Source: Streptomyces sp. Tue 6430
Lineage (GTDB): Bacteria > Actinomycetota > Actinomycetes > Streptomycetales > Streptomycetaceae
DNA length: 64,000 nucleotides
Assembly: GCA_021568835.1 (NCBI GenBank)
Contig: JAKGSH010000010.1
Location: 1,736,001-1,800,000 of the forward strand
Direction of reading: 5' to 3'
The notes beneath the pieces were generated by a model that saw only the letters and a program-made list of their open reading frames with translations, ran no database searches and had not been told where the DNA came from. Position numbers and translations under genes: made by a program. Shown here piece after piece: positions 1-10,153 of this stretch. Position 1 is the first letter of the stretch. Every line of letters begins with the position of its first letter.

Positions 1-1062
1 CCTCCCGGGCGGGCAGCAGGTCCTCCAGGAACGCGTACCGGCGCAGTGCCTCCGGGTTCTGGGTCTCCACCGACTGCACGCGGCGCCACCAGGCGGCGAC
101 CTCGGACCAGCCGGGCGCGGACAGCGAGCCGCCGAACTCCTGGACGGACAGGGCGGCGGTCAGGCCGGCGAAGGCCAGGCGGTCCGCGAGCGGCCATTCG
201 GCCAGCGTGCCCGCGACGAAGCCGGCCACGAAGACGTCCCCGCGCCGGTGGGGTCGAGGGCCTCGACGGCGATGGCGGGGACCTCCGCGGTCTCGCCCGT
301 GCGGCCGTCCACGGCACAGGCGCCCTCGGCGCCGAGGGTGACGACCGCGAGCGGTACGTGGGCGGTGAGGGCGTGGGCCGCGGCGCGCGGGCAGGTGGTG
401 CCCGTGTAGCGCATGGCTTCCTGCGCGTTGGGCAGGAAGGCCTCGCAGTGCTCCAGGTCGGCCAGCCCGGCCAGGTCCCAGGCGCCCGTGTCGTCCCAGC
501 CGACGTCCGCGAAGACGCGGGTGCCGCGGCTCGCCGCCTGCGCGATCCAGGGGTCGCGCCGGTCGGGGACGAGGGAGGCCACGGCGGCTCTGGCGTGCGG
601 CGGGCAGGCGGGGGCGGCCTCCTCGGGGGGCGGTTCGTGACCGTGGGAGACCATCGTGCGCTCGCCCTCGTACGCCATCGAGACGGTGACCGGGGAGTGC
701 CAGCCGGGGACCGTGCGGGAGGTGGTCAGGTCGATGCCCTCGCCCTGTTCGAGGGTGTCCCAGCAGTACTCGCCGTAGTGGTCGTCGCCGAAGGCGGCGG
801 CGAGGGCGGTCCGCAGGCCCAGGCGGGCCAGGGCGGTGGCCATGTTGGCCACGCCGCCGGGGCTGGAGCCCATGCCACGGGCCCAGGACTCGGTACCGCG
901 GACGGGGGCGGAGTCCAGGCCGGTGAAGATGATGTCGAGGAAGACGGTGCCGGTGAGGTAGACGTCCCAGGGCGGGTCCGTGGGGGCGCGCCGGGCGGCC
1001 AGGGGGTCCACCTGGGCCTGGCGCGGGGGTCGGTGGTGTCCCTCTCCGGTGGACGCGGTCAC
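1..1062 (-). CDS. PfkB-family carbohydrate kinase, C-terminus beyond window, one frameshift
   Basis: ATP-dependent sugar or nucleoside kinase of the ribokinase/PfkB fold. The GTG start at 1062 is preceded by a G-rich ribosome site. The N-terminal glycine-rich stretch (SSPGGVANMATALARLG, about residues 67-83) is PfkB signature 1. Signature 2 (DPTGAG followed by D) lies near residue 270. The frame breaks exactly there: the cccc at 238-241 is one base short of what is needed to read DPTGAGDVFVAGF. After adding that base the protein continues normally to the window edge. It lies downstream of the glucarate dehydratase-like gene on the same strand, which suggests sugar or sugar-acid metabolism. 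The substrate cannot be named from sequence. Confidence 0.85.
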
Positions 1063-1129
1063 GGTGTGCCCCCTGACGTGGTGCCGATCCGGCCAGTGTG
1101 CACCACGTCGGGGACGACGCGTCGGCGCC

Positions 1130-1258
1130 GGCGCCGGGGGCGGGGTGTCGGGGTCAGGGGCGGGGTGTCGGGGTCAGGGGCGGGGCGCCGGGGGCGGGGT
1201 GTCGGGGTCAGGGGCGGGGCGCCGGGGGCGAGGGCGGAGTGCCGGGGTCAGGGCGGGG
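1130..1258. repeat. G-rich minisatellite between kinase and dehydratase genes
   Basis: Roughly 20-bp units alternating ggggcggggtgtc with ggggtcag, repeated about five times with variants (ggggcgccg). All G runs lie on the plus strand, so the transcript of the minus-strand genes would be C-rich. The DNA could form G-quadruplexes. Nothing in it looks coding. Confidence 0.8.
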
Positions 1259-2560
1259 CGGCCGGTGGGCCGTCACCAGCGGGGACGGTGGGCGTGGTCC
1301 AGGCGGGGTCCGCCACGCGCATGGCCGCCTCGTCGTCCCGGTCGCGGTAGGCGCCCTCGTCGTCGAGCCAGCGCCGGTGGAGGTGCTGGAGGCGGTCGCG
1401 ATCGAGCTCGACGCCCAGGCCCGGGGCGTCGGGGACGGTGATCCTGCCGCCCTCGAAGGCGACGCGTTCGGTGAGGACGTCCTCGGACTGCCAGGGTAGT
1501 GGGAGTCGCAGGCGTGGTGGAGGCCGGGGACGGTGGCGGCGACGTGGGTCATCGCGGCGAGGCTGATGCCGAGGTGGGTGTTGGAGTGCATGGACACCCC
1601 GACGCCGAAGGTGCGGCAGATCGCGGCCAGGTGCTGGGTGTTGCGCAGGCCGCCCCAGTAGTGGTGGTCGGAGAGGACGACCTGGACGGCGTCGCGGGCG
1701 AAGGCCTCCCGGATCTCGGCGAACGTCGTCACGCACATGTTGGTGGCGAGCGGTACGCCGGTTCCGGCCGCCACTTCGGCCATGGCGGGGGTGCCGAGCG
1801 CGGGGTCCTCCAGGTACTCGAGGACGTCCTCGAGTTCCCGGGCCACGCGCAGCGAGGTCTCGACGCTCCAGGCGCCGTTGGGGTCCAGGCGCAGGGGGTG
1901 GCCGGGGAAGGCCTCGGCGAGGGCGCGTACGGCGGCGATCTCCTCGTCGGGCGGGAAGACGCCGCCCTTGAGCTTGAAGGAGGTGAAGCCGTACCGCTCC
2001 TTGAACCTGCGGGCCTGCTCGACGACGCCGGCCGGGTCGAGCGCCGCGCCCCAGTCGTCCTTCTCGTGGGGCACCGCCGCGGGGTGGTCGGCCCACTTGT
2101 AGAAGAGGTAGGCGCTGTACTCGACGGCGTCGCGGACCTTGCCGCCGAGCAGGCGGTGCACCGGCAGGCCGAGCGCCTTGCCGAGGGCGTCCAGGCAGGC
2201 GACCTCGAAGGCGGAGACCACGGACAGGCGCAGCTTGTCGGCCGTCTGGACGCCCCGCAGGCCGCCGACGTCCACCTGGTCCAGGACGCGGGAGCGGTCC
2301 ACGTCCACCTCGTCCCCGAGGGCGAACAGCGCGTTCAGGTCGCCGACCTGCCGACCGACGAGCTTCTTCGCGTAGGGGCGGGCCAGGTCGAGGTACTTGG
2401 TGTCGCCGTAGGTCTCGCCCAGGCCCGTGACGCCGTCGGCCGTGACGATCTCCACGACGAGGCGCGGGGTGTACGGCTGGTGCACGCCCTGGGTGTTGAG
2501 GAGGGGCGGGTCGGCGATCAGGATCGGTGTCAGCCGTACGTCCGTGACGGTGAGGTCCAC
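1248..2560 (-). CDS. gudD: Glucarate dehydratase-type enolase-superfamily enzyme, one frameshift
   Basis: Predicted acid-sugar dehydratase (D-glucarate to 5-keto-4-deoxy-glucarate in the type enzymes). Visible family features are the KLKGG lysine motif near residue 177, the metal ligands in LRLDPNGAW and EDP, the SDHHYWGG loop, and the HSNTHLGISLAAMTHVAA segment carrying the catalytic histidine, typical of GudD. GTG start at 2560 with ribosome site GGGAG. The frame breaks at ggg 1494-1496. One added base restores the DSHYPWQSEDVL reading and a protein of 437 residues, the usual length. Other acid-sugar dehydratases of the same subgroup are possible, so the exact substrate is inference. Confidence 0.8.
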
Positions 2561-2565
2561 CCGGC

Positions 2566-2603
2566 CATCTCCCTATGTGAAAGTCGTCCACGTATGGAGA
2601 TGG
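2566..2603. promoter_or_regulatory. Imperfect inverted repeat upstream of the dehydratase, probable operator
   Basis: Arms at 2566-2580 and 2589-2603 match at 13 of 15 positions (CCATCTCCCTATGTG against the complement of CACGTATGGAGATGG), with an 8-base spacer. It sits immediately downstream of the proposed promoter and covers the ribosome site, as a repressor operator would. Confidence 0.55.
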
Positions 2604-2633
2604 AGGCTAGATACATGGACCGCCGGGCGTCAA
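2604..2633 (-). promoter_or_regulatory. Candidate promoter of the dehydratase-kinase genes
   Basis: On the minus strand, TTGACG (2633-2628) and TAGCCT (2609-2604) are separated by 18 bases, a good match to a housekeeping-type Streptomyces promoter. It is followed directly by the inverted repeat at 2566-2603. Confidence 0.5.
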
Positions 2634-2863
2634 CGGAGCCGTCGGTGCGCGGGTCGGCCGGAGGCGGCGAGGGGGCGCGCTTCTACCCGGAGCGCCACCA
2701 CCCAAACCGATGGTGACCCACATCACCTCCGTGCCGCTTCTGCTCACAACTACGTGCTTGATACAAATTGGCCGCGCGTTCCTGTCCCTCGACGGTCGTC
2801 GCTCCTCCCCCTCTTCTCGAGCCGCTCCTTCCGAGCCGCTCCTTCGCCTGCCCTGGAACGCCC

Positions 2864-4210
2864 GTGTTCGCGCCCCGCACCACCCCCTGGCCCCTCGTCG
2901 CCCTGTTCACGGCCGGGTACCTCGCCCCCTATCTGCTGCCGACCGTCGTGGGGCGGCTGGGCTCGGGGCTCGCCCTGTCGGCCACCCAGGCCGGGGCCGT
3001 CGGCAGTGCGCTGCTGCTGAGTTCGGCCTCGGCCGGGTTCGCGCTGGCCTCGCGCGTCGAGCGGATCGGGGCCCGCACCCTGGCGCGCGTCGGCCTGGCG
3101 CTCGCCGTCGCCGGATACGGCGGGGCCGCTCTCGCCGGGAGCGTGCCGGCGGTCGTCGCGGGCGCGGTGCTGGGCGGGTTCGGGTCCGGTACGGCCACGA
3201 CGGTCGCCGCCACCCGGATCGCCGCCGAGCCCGACCCGCACCGCGCCTCCACGCTCGGCCTGCTCGGGGTGTCCGCGCTCGCCGGTGCCGTCTACCTGAC
3301 GGTGCCGCACCTGGGGTCCGGACACGGGCAGCCGCTGGCCGCGATCGCCCTCACCGCCGTCGCCGTATGGCCGCTGACCGGGCGGCTTCCGGGGCGGGCG
3401 GTCCCCGCTCCGGCCCGGCACGAGGGTGGTTCCGCGCGGCTGCCGCACCTGCGGTCCGGGCTGTTGCTGGCGGTCGCCATGCCGTGCTGGTCGCTGGTGC
3501 AGAACTCCCTGTGGGGCGTCAGCGGGCGCATCGGCCTGACGCAGGCGGGGCTGAGCGAGGCGGGCGTCGGGGTGGTCTTCGCCGTGGCGCTCGGCGCCGG
3601 GCTGCTGGGGGTGCTGGGCGCGGGGGCGCTGGGCGCGCGGCTGGGCCGGGCGCTGCCCGTCGGCGGGGGGACCGTGCTGATCGCCGGGTGCGTCGTGGTC
3701 AGCGCGTCGGCGACCGGTCCGGGGAGTTTCGCGGCGGGCGAGATCGCCTGGAACGTCTTCTACCCGGTCGTGCTGTCGTACCTGATCGGACTGGCCGCCT
3801 CGCTCGACCCGCGCGGGCGCTGGGCGGTGCTGGTCGGTTCGGCGTCCTCGCTGGGGACTGCGGCGGGTCCGCTGACCGGGAGCCTGCTGTCGGCGTGGGC
3901 CGGTTTCCCGGTGATGGGGCTGGTGCTGGGCGCCGGACTGCTGGTGGTGGCGGTGCCGATGACCGCCGTGGCGCTGCACGCGGGCGGACGTCCGCTGCTG
4001 CCGGGCGCGGTCCGGCGGCGCGGCGGAACCCCGGCGGCCGTCCTCGCCGCGGCCACCGGTGCGGCCGGCGGTGCGGTGCCGCCGGTGGGTGCGGCGGAAC
4101 AGGAGGTCGTGGAGATCGCGGTGGAGGTTCCGGCGGGCGCGTCCGTGCAGGGGGCCTACGACACCGCCGGGCCCCGGCGGGCGGGTGCCGCGCCGGGGGC
4201 CGGGCGGTAG
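2864..4210 (+). CDS. MFS transporter
   Basis: Integral membrane protein of about 448 residues with roughly twelve hydrophobic segments and the small-residue-rich helices of the major facilitator superfamily. A polar tail of about 60 residues follows the last helix. The GTG at 2864 is preferred because the hydrophobic core begins at once (WPLVALFTAGYLAPYLL). An in-frame ATG at 2768 would add 32 low-complexity residues. No strong ribosome site marks either. It is divergent from the dehydratase, so it may import the sugar acid or export a product. No substrate is deducible. Confidence 0.75.
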   Translation: MFAPRTTPWPLVALFTAGYLAPYLLPTVVGRLGSGLALSATQAGAVGSALLLSSASAGFALASRVERIGARTLARVGLALAVAGYGGAALAGSVPAVVAGAVLGGFGSGTATTVAATRIAAEPDPHRASTLGLLGVSALAGAVYLTVPHLGSGHGQPLAAIALTAVAVWPLTGRLPGRAVPAPARHEGGSARLPHLRSGLLLAVAMPCWSLVQNSLWGVSGRIGLTQAGLSEAGVGVVFAVALGAGLLGVLGAGALGARLGRALPVGGGTVLIAGCVVVSASATGPGSFAAGEIAWNVFYPVVLSYLIGLAASLDPRGRWAVLVGSASSLGTAAGPLTGSLLSAWAGFPVMGLVLGAGLLVVAVPMTAVALHAGGRPLLPGAVRRRGGTPAAVLAAATGAAGGAVPPVGAAEQEVVEIAVEVPAGASVQGAYDTAGPRRAGAAPGAGR

Positions 4211-4346
4211 TCCCCGCGGGCCCGGCCGGGTCAGGACGAAGGACCCCGGGGCGCGTTCCGAGAGTGGCGTCGTCCGAAAGCGGCGTAATCCGCCCGAAGG
4301 GTGGGCCCGGCGGCGTCCGGTGCGTGCGGTCGCACGGCGGAGGGCC

Positions 4347-4376
4347 GCCCCGGTACCGGTCGCCCCGGTACCGGTC
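4347..4376. repeat. Tandem 15-bp duplication containing KpnI-like palindromes
   Basis: gccccggtaccggtc occurs twice head to tail (4347-4361, 4362-4376) in the 233-base gap between the convergent transporter and deaminase genes. Each copy holds the palindrome CCGGTACCGG. It may act as a bidirectional terminator. Nothing else is recognisable in the gap. Confidence 0.6.
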
Positions 4377-4443
4377 GCGTCGGGGCGGTTCCGGCAACGC
4401 GGCCGGGGGTGCCCCCTCCGGGGAGGGACGTTCGCCGCACGCC

Positions 4444-5433
4444 TCAGAACCGGTAGGCGTCGACCTCGGCCAGGTAACGTGCCCGCAGTTCCTCGTCGTC
4501 CTCCAGGAAGGAGGCGGTGAAGGAGTTGCGGGCCAGTTCGCGCAGCCGCTCCTCGTCCAGGCCCAGCTCCGACCGCACGGCGTCGAAGTTGTCGCCGGCG
4601 TAGCCGCCGAAGTAGGCCGGGTCGTCGGAGTTGACCGTGCAGAGCAGCCCGGCGTCGAGCATCGCGGGCAGCGGGTGGTCGGCGAGAGTGTCGACCGTGC
4701 GGAGCCGGACGTTGGACAGCGGGCACAGCGTGAGCGGGATCCGCTCCCGCACCAGCCGCTCCACCAGCGCCGGGTCCTCCATGCAGCGCAGGCCGTGGTC
4801 GACGCGCTCGATCCCGAGGACGTCGAGGGCCTCGGTGACGTACTCCGGCGGCCCCTCCTCGCCGGCGTGCGCCACCCGCCGCAGGCCGAGGGCGGCGGCG
4901 GCCTCGTAGACCTCGCGGAACTTCGCGGGCGGGTGCCCGACCTCCGCCGAGTCCAGCCCGACGCCGGTGATCCGGTCGAGGTACGGCTTCGCGGCGTCGA
5001 GGGTCTCCAGCGCCGACCCGGCGGACTCGTCGCGCAGGAAGCACATGATCAGCCGGGTGGAGACGCCGTGGTTCGCCTCACTGGAGCCGAGCGCCCGCCA
5101 CAGCCCCTCGACGACCGTGCCCATCCCGACGCCCCGGGCGAGGTGGGCCTGCGGGTCGAAGAAGATCTCCGCGTGCCGCACGCCCTGCGCGGCGGCCCGG
5201 GCGAGGTAGGCGTTCGCCAGGTCCTCGAAGTCCCGCTCGGTGCGCAGCACCGCCATCAGCTCGTAGTACAGGTCCAGGAAGGACTGGAGGTCCTCGAACC
5301 GGTACGCCTCGCGGAGCGCCCCGGTGTCGGTGTAGGGCAGCGCGACGCCGTTGCGGGCGGCCAGCGCGAAGGCCAGTTCCGGCTCCAGGGTGCCTTCGAT
5401 GTGCAGGTGCAGTTCAGCTTTGGGGAGGGGCAT
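4444..5433 (-). CDS. Adenine/adenosine deaminase family protein, adenine-deaminase (Aah1) subtype
   Basis: Purine 6-amino hydrolase of 329 residues with the TIM-barrel metal site: HLHIEG near residue 9, HAGEE near 190, DHGLRC near 215 and SDDPAYFGG near 275. The FFDPQAH stretch (about residue 90) and MCFLRDE (about 150) resemble what I recall of Aah1-like adenine deaminases rather than classical adenosine deaminases. Adenine to hypoxanthine is therefore my preferred reaction, but annotation as adenosine deaminase is common. The ATG at 5433 lies 20 bases after the RNase Z stop, so it is probably the last gene of that operon. Confidence 0.85.
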   Translation of the reverse strand: MPLPKAELHLHIEGTLEPELAFALAARNGVALPYTDTGALREAYRFEDLQSFLDLYYELMAVLRTERDFEDLANAYLARAAAQGVRHAEIFFDPQAHLARGVGMGTVVEGLWRALGSSEANHGVSTRLIMCFLRDESAGSALETLDAAKPYLDRITGVGLDSAEVGHPPAKFREVYEAAAALGLRRVAHAGEEGPPEYVTEALDVLGIERVDHGLRCMEDPALVERLVRERIPLTLCPLSNVRLRTVDTLADHPLPAMLDAGLLCTVNSDDPAYFGGYAGDNFDAVRSELGLDEERLRELARNSFTASFLEDDEELRARYLAEVDAYRF

Positions 5434-5453
5434 CAAAGTATCGTACGGGGGTT

Positions 5454-6359
5454 TTACCGACGTTTCGGAACCGGCACCCGCAGCAGGTCGTACGCCACCG
5501 TCAGCTCCCCCGCGAACCCGGCCGCCCGCGCCTGCCGCTCGAACTCGGCGGGGTCGCCGTAGCGCTGGCTGAAGTGGGTGAGCACGAGGTGGCGGACGCC
5601 GGCGTCCCGCGCGACCCGGCCGGCCTGACCGGCGGTCAGATGGCCGTGCTCGTCGGCGAGCCGCTCGTCCTCGTCGAGGAACGTCGACTCGATGACCAGC
5701 AGGTCGCAGCCCTCGGCGAGCTCCCCCACGCCGTCGCACAGGCGGGTGTCCATGACGAACGCGAAGCGCTGTCCGCGCCGCACCTCGCTGACCTCCTCCA
5801 GCGACACCCCGCCGACCGAGCCCTCCCGCTGGATGCGGCCGACGTCGGGTCCCCGCAGGCCGTGCGCCGCGAGCCGGTCGGGCAGCATCCGGCGGCCGTC
5901 GGGCTCGACCAGGCGGTAGCCGTAGGACTCGACCGGGTGGGAGAGCCCGCGGGCCTGAAGCGTGTACGAGGCGGTGACGGCGAGGGGGCCGTCGCCGTCG
6001 ACCGGGACCTCGGTGACGCCGACGGTCTCGCGGTAGGCGGTGGCGTACCGGAGCCGGTCGAAGAAGCGCTGCCCGGACCGCGGGAAGTGGGCGGTCACCG
6101 GGTGCGGGACCCGGTCGAGGTTGACGCGCTGGATCACCCCGGCGACGCCCAGGCAGTGGTCGCCGTGGAAGTGCGTGACGCAGATCCGGTGCAGGTCGTG
6201 CGCGGCGACCCCGGCCCGCAGCATCTGGCGCTGGGTGCCCTCGCCGGGATCGAAGAGGATGCCCTCGCCGTCCCAGCGCAGGAAGTAGCCGTTGTGGTTG
6301 CGGTGCCGGGTCGGGACCTGGCTGGCGGTGCCCAGGACCACCAGTTCACGTACGGACAC
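5454..6359 (-). CDS. rnz: Ribonuclease Z
   Basis: Metallo-beta-lactamase-fold endonuclease that trims the 3' end of pre-tRNA. The 301-residue length is typical. The zinc motif HFHGDH lies near residue 63, with further ligands in MDTRLC (about 205) and in LTHFSQRY near the C-terminus. GTG start at 6359, three bases after the stop of the HIT gene, so the two are co-transcribed. Confidence 0.93.
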   Translation of the reverse strand: MSVRELVVLGTASQVPTRHRNHNGYFLRWDGEGILFDPGEGTQRQMLRAGVAAHDLHRICVTHFHGDHCLGVAGVIQRVNLDRVPHPVTAHFPRSGQRFFDRLRYATAYRETVGVTEVPVDGDGPLAVTASYTLQARGLSHPVESYGYRLVEPDGRRMLPDRLAAHGLRGPDVGRIQREGSVGGVSLEEVSEVRRGQRFAFVMDTRLCDGVGELAEGCDLLVIESTFLDEDERLADEHGHLTAGQAGRVARDAGVRHLVLTHFSQRYGDPAEFERQARAAGFAGELTVAYDLLRVPVPKRR

Positions 6360-6362
6360 GGC

Positions 6363-6716
6363 TCAGCCGGGGGGCCACTCGAGGCCACGGCCGCCGAGGA
6401 CGTGCGCGTGGGCGTGCCAGACGGTCTGACCGGCGCCGCTGCCGGTGTTGAAGACGATGCGGTAGCTCTCCAGGTTCTCCTGGTCGGCGACCGCCCGCGT
6501 CTCGCGCAGGACGTCCGCGGCGAGCTGCGGCGCCTCGGCGGCGAGGGCGGCGGCGTCCACGTGGTGCGCCTTGGGGATCACCAGGACGTGCGTGGGCGCC
6601 TGGGGGTTTATGTCCCGGAAGGCGATGGTCGTCCCGGTCTCCCGCACGATCGTCGCGGGGATCGTCCCCGCCACGATCTTGCAGAACAGACAGTCGTCCT
6701 GCGGCTCGCCTGGCAT
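6363..6716 (-). CDS. HIT-family nucleotide-binding hydrolase
   Basis: Histidine-triad protein of 117 residues. It has CLFCKIVAG at the N-terminus with the CxxC zinc pair typical of bacterial HinT, INPQAPTHVLVIPKAHH in the middle, and the catalytic triad HAHAH near residue 100. It probably hydrolyses purine nucleoside phosphoramidates. It is the first gene of a tight run with rnz and the deaminase. Confidence 0.92.
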   Translation of the reverse strand: MPGEPQDDCLFCKIVAGTIPATIVRETGTTIAFRDINPQAPTHVLVIPKAHHVDAAALAAEAPQLAADVLRETRAVADQENLESYRIVFNTGSGAGQTVWHAHAHVLGGRGLEWPPG

Positions 6717-6774
6717 GCGGCTCCTCCTCGCACCGGTGATCTCTCACGGAGCATCGTAGCGACGGCCGGCACGA

Positions 6775-6810
6775 TGCCGTGCGGGCCGTCGCCGTCCGGC
6801 CCGCACGGCA
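6775..6810. terminator. Hairpin downstream of the tricorn-type protease gene
   Basis: Perfect 13-bp arms TGCCGTGCGGGCC (6775-6787) and its complement (6798-6810) around a 10-base loop, in the gap between the protease stop and the HIT start. There is no T-run, as is usual in Streptomyces. Confidence 0.65.
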
Positions 6811-6844
6811 CTCGGGAACGCGGCCGTTCAGGCCGGAGCGGGGG

Positions 6845-6864
6845 CCCGGGGGGCAGCCCCCGGG
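6845..6864. terminator. Second hairpin downstream of the tricorn-type protease gene
   Basis: CCCGGGGG, loop GGCA or GCAG, CCCCCGGG, immediately after the protease stop. With the hairpin at 6775 it forms a tandem terminator before the HIT-rnz operon. Confidence 0.6.
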
Positions 6865-6888
6865 ACGGGCGCACCGGCACCGGGTGGG

Positions 6889-9800
6889 CTACGACTCCGG
6901 CAGCGGCGGAGCCGCCTTCGCCGGCGTCTCCTCCAGCGCGAGCAGCGCCAGCCGTACCGCCTCCTCCAGCTGCGTGTCCCGGCCCGCCACGTGGTCCTGG
7001 GGCCGCATCACCACCTCCACGTCCGGGTCGACGCCGCGGTTCTCCACGCCCCAGCCGTAACCCTCCAGCCAGATCGCGTACTTGGGCTGGGTGACCAGCG
7101 TCCCGTCGACCAGCCGGTACCGGCTGTCGATGCCGATCGTCCCGCCCCAGGTGCGGGTCCCGACCACCGGCCCGATGCCCAGCGCCTTGACCGCCGCGTT
7201 GACGATGTCCCCGTCGGAGCCGGAGAACTCGTTGGCGACCGCGACGACGGGCCCGCGCGGCGCGTCCTCCGGATAGCTGTACGGCCGCATCCCGCGCGGC
7301 ACGTCCCAGCCGACGATCCGCCGCGCCAGCTTCTCCACGACGAGCTGGGAGGTGTGACCGCCCCGGTTCTCGCGGACGTCCACGACGAGTCCCTCGCGGG
7401 CCACCTCCACCCGCAGGTCGCGGTGGATCTGGGCCCAGCCGGGGGCCTGCATGTCGGGTACGTGGAGGTAGCCGAGCCGGCCGCCGGACGTCTCGTGGAC
7501 GTACGCCCGCCGGCCCGCGACCCAGGCGTGGTAGCGCAGCGGCTCCTCGTCGTCGACGGGGACGACGACGGCGTGCCGGGGCTCGCCCCCGCCGGCCGGC
7601 GACACGGTCAGCTCGACGGCCCGGCCCGCCGTGCCGACGAGGAGCGGTCCGGGCCCGGTGACCGGGTCCACGGGGTGGCCGGCGACGGCGAGGATCGCGT
7701 CGCCCGCCCGCACCGCGACGCCGGGGGCGGCGAGCGGGGAGCGGGCGTCGGGATCGGAGGTCTCCGACGGCAGGATCCGGTCGATGCGCCAACTGCCGTC
7801 GTCGTGACGGGAGATGTCGGCGCCGAGCAGCCCCTGGCGGGCGTCGCCGCCGTAGCCGCGGGGGATGACGTAGGCGTGCGAGGTGCCGAGTTCGCCGTGC
7901 ACCTCCCACAGGAGGTCGACGAGGTCGTCGCGGGTGGCGACCCGGTCGAGGAGCGGCCGGTAGCGGTCGAGGACGCCGTCCCAGTCGGTCCCGCCGAGGT
8001 CGGGCAGCCAGAAGTTGTCCCGCATGAGGCGGCCGGTCTCGTCGTACATCTGGCGCCACTCGGCGGCCGGGTCGACGGTCTGGCGGACCCGGCCGAGGTC
8101 GACGGTGAGGTTGGTGTCGCTGTCCTCGTCGCCGGAGGCGCGCCGGTCGCTGGGGACGACCTTGAGCTTGCCGTCGGCCCGCAGCAGCAGCCGCTTGCCG
8201 TCGCCGCTGACCTCGAAGGCGTCGGCGTCGGGGGCGAGGTGTTCGAGACGCTGCTGGACGAGGTCGTAGCGCTCCAGCTCGGTGGTGGGACCGGGGTCGT
8301 CGGGGCGGCGCGGGAGGCGCCGAGGACACCGCTCACGGGGTGGCGCAGCCACAGCACGCCGTCCTTGGCGGCGCGCAGCCCCGAGTAGCGGCCGGCCTCG
8401 ACGGGGAAGGGCACGATCCGGTCGGCGAGGCCCTCCAGGTCGATCCGGGTGGCCGGGGTGCCCTCGCTGTCGGGGGTCTCGTCCTTGTCGGGGGCCTCGA
8501 AGGGGCGGCCGTGCCGCTGCGGGCCGAACGGCGAGGGCGTGGTCGCGGCCAGCGGGATGAGGTACGGGCGGGCCCCTTCGACGAAGGAGAGGTCGAAGGC
8601 GTGCTCGTCGTAGACCGGGTCGAAGGCGCGCGTCGACAGGAACGCCAGGTGCTTGCCGTCGAGGGTGAAGGCGGGCGCGTAGTCGTGGAAGCGCAGCGGG
8701 GTCGCCTCGGTGACCGACAGGTCGGCGGTGTTGGCGAGCTTGAGCAGGCTCAGCGGGCGCGGGCCGGGGTGCGACCAGGCCAGCCAGGCCGAGTCGGGCG
8801 AGAAGACGAGGTCGCCGACGTCGCCGTCCTCGCTGCGGTCGACCTCGCGGACCTCGCCGGTCTCCCGCTCGACGAGCAGCAGCCGTCCGTCGTGCGCGGC
8901 GACGGCGGCCCGGCTGCCGTCGGGCGCCATGGCCAGTTCCACCACCCGGCCGAGACGCCCGGCGGCCAGCCGGCGCGGGGTGGCGCCCGGTGCCGGGCCG
9001 GTGGCGGGGGCGAACTCCAGGGCGTCCTCGCCCTCGGCGTCGGTCACCCACACCACCCACTCCTCGCCCTCCGTGCGGAAGGTGCGCGGCAGCCGGGCCC
9101 GCACGCCGGGTTCGGCGGCCAGGGCGCGGGCGGGGCCGTGGCGGTGGGTGACCCAGTGGACGGCGCCGCGCACCTCGACGGCGCTGCCGCGCGCGGTGTG
9201 GTCGGGGGTGGCGGAGCCCAGCCAGCGGGCGGCGGGCACCGGGTGCGGCCGCCGGTCGGTGCGCTGCCCGCCGAGCCGGACGTCGAGGCGGCGCGGTTCG
9301 GCGCCATCGAGGTCGTCCAGGATCCACAGCTCGCCGGCGGAGCAGTACACGACGCGGTCGCCGTCCCCGGCCGCGTGGCGGGCGTAGAACGTGTCGAGGG
9401 GCGTGTGGCGCCGCAGGTCGGAGCCGTCGGCGAGGGAGGAGTACAGGGCGCCGGTGCCCTCGTGGTCGGAGAGGAAGGCCAGGCGGTCGCCCGTCCACAC
9501 CGGGTACTCGATGTTGCCGTCGAGGTCCTCGTGCAGGCGCGTGAACGCGCCGTCGCCGTCCCGGTCGATCCACAGCTTGCCGGCCGTGCCGCCCCGGTAG
9601 CGCTTCCAGTGGGCGGCCTCGCGCCCCATGGACGCGGACACCAGGACGGTGTGCGGACCGAAGGCGACCCCGCCGACGGGCCCGTACGGCAGGGTGGCGG
9701 CCGGTCCGCCGTCCAGCGGGACCGCACGGGCCCAACTGCGGCGCCCGCTCGCCCGGTCGTGGGTGCTCAGCACGAGCACCCGGCCGTCGGGGGTCCAGCC

Positions 9801-10091
9801 GCGCACCCTGGTCTGGGGGCTGCCCCAGTACGTGAGCCGGGTGGCGGGGCCGCCGTCGACCGGGGCGACGTGCACCTCGGGGGCGCCGTCGCGGGTGGAG
9901 GTCCAGGCGACGGTGGTGCCGTCGGGCGAGATGCGGGGCAGGGTGACCGGCATGTTGTCGGCGCTGACCCGCCAGGCGCGCCCGCCGTCGAGGGGCGCGA
10001 CCCACACGTCGTCCTCGGCGGTGAAGGCCACCAACTCGCCTTGCAGGTGCGGGAATCGGAAGTACGCGGCAGGCGTCACGGGCTGTGTCAC
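6889..10091 (-). CDS. Tricorn-type S41 protease, one frameshift
   Basis: Large cytosolic peptidase of 1067 residues after correction, matching the length of tricorn proteases that degrade oligopeptides released by the proteasome. The N-terminal half (residues about 1-600) consists of beta-propeller repeats (ISPDGTTVAWTS, FSPDSAWLAWS). It is followed by a C1 region, a PDZ-like domain and the C-terminal S41 core with GTSHAYV (catalytic His) and NEFSGSDGD (nucleophile Ser), then a distal acidic residue after YGWGVENRG. GTG start at 10091. The frame breaks at gggg 8302-8305; one added base joins SRAAP to DDPGPTTELE. It stands alone between two terminators. Confidence 0.9.
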
Positions 10092-10153
10092 CCGATCACT
10101 CTAGGCAAGGGCGGCGGTGACCGACAGGGGGCCGGATCGGTTGCCGGCGCGGC

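Noticed and set aside
2710..5562. 950-codon plus-strand ORF
   Set aside because: It is a frame shadow over the transporter and antisense to the deaminase gene, Arg/Gly-rich with no domain. High GC makes such ORFs common here.
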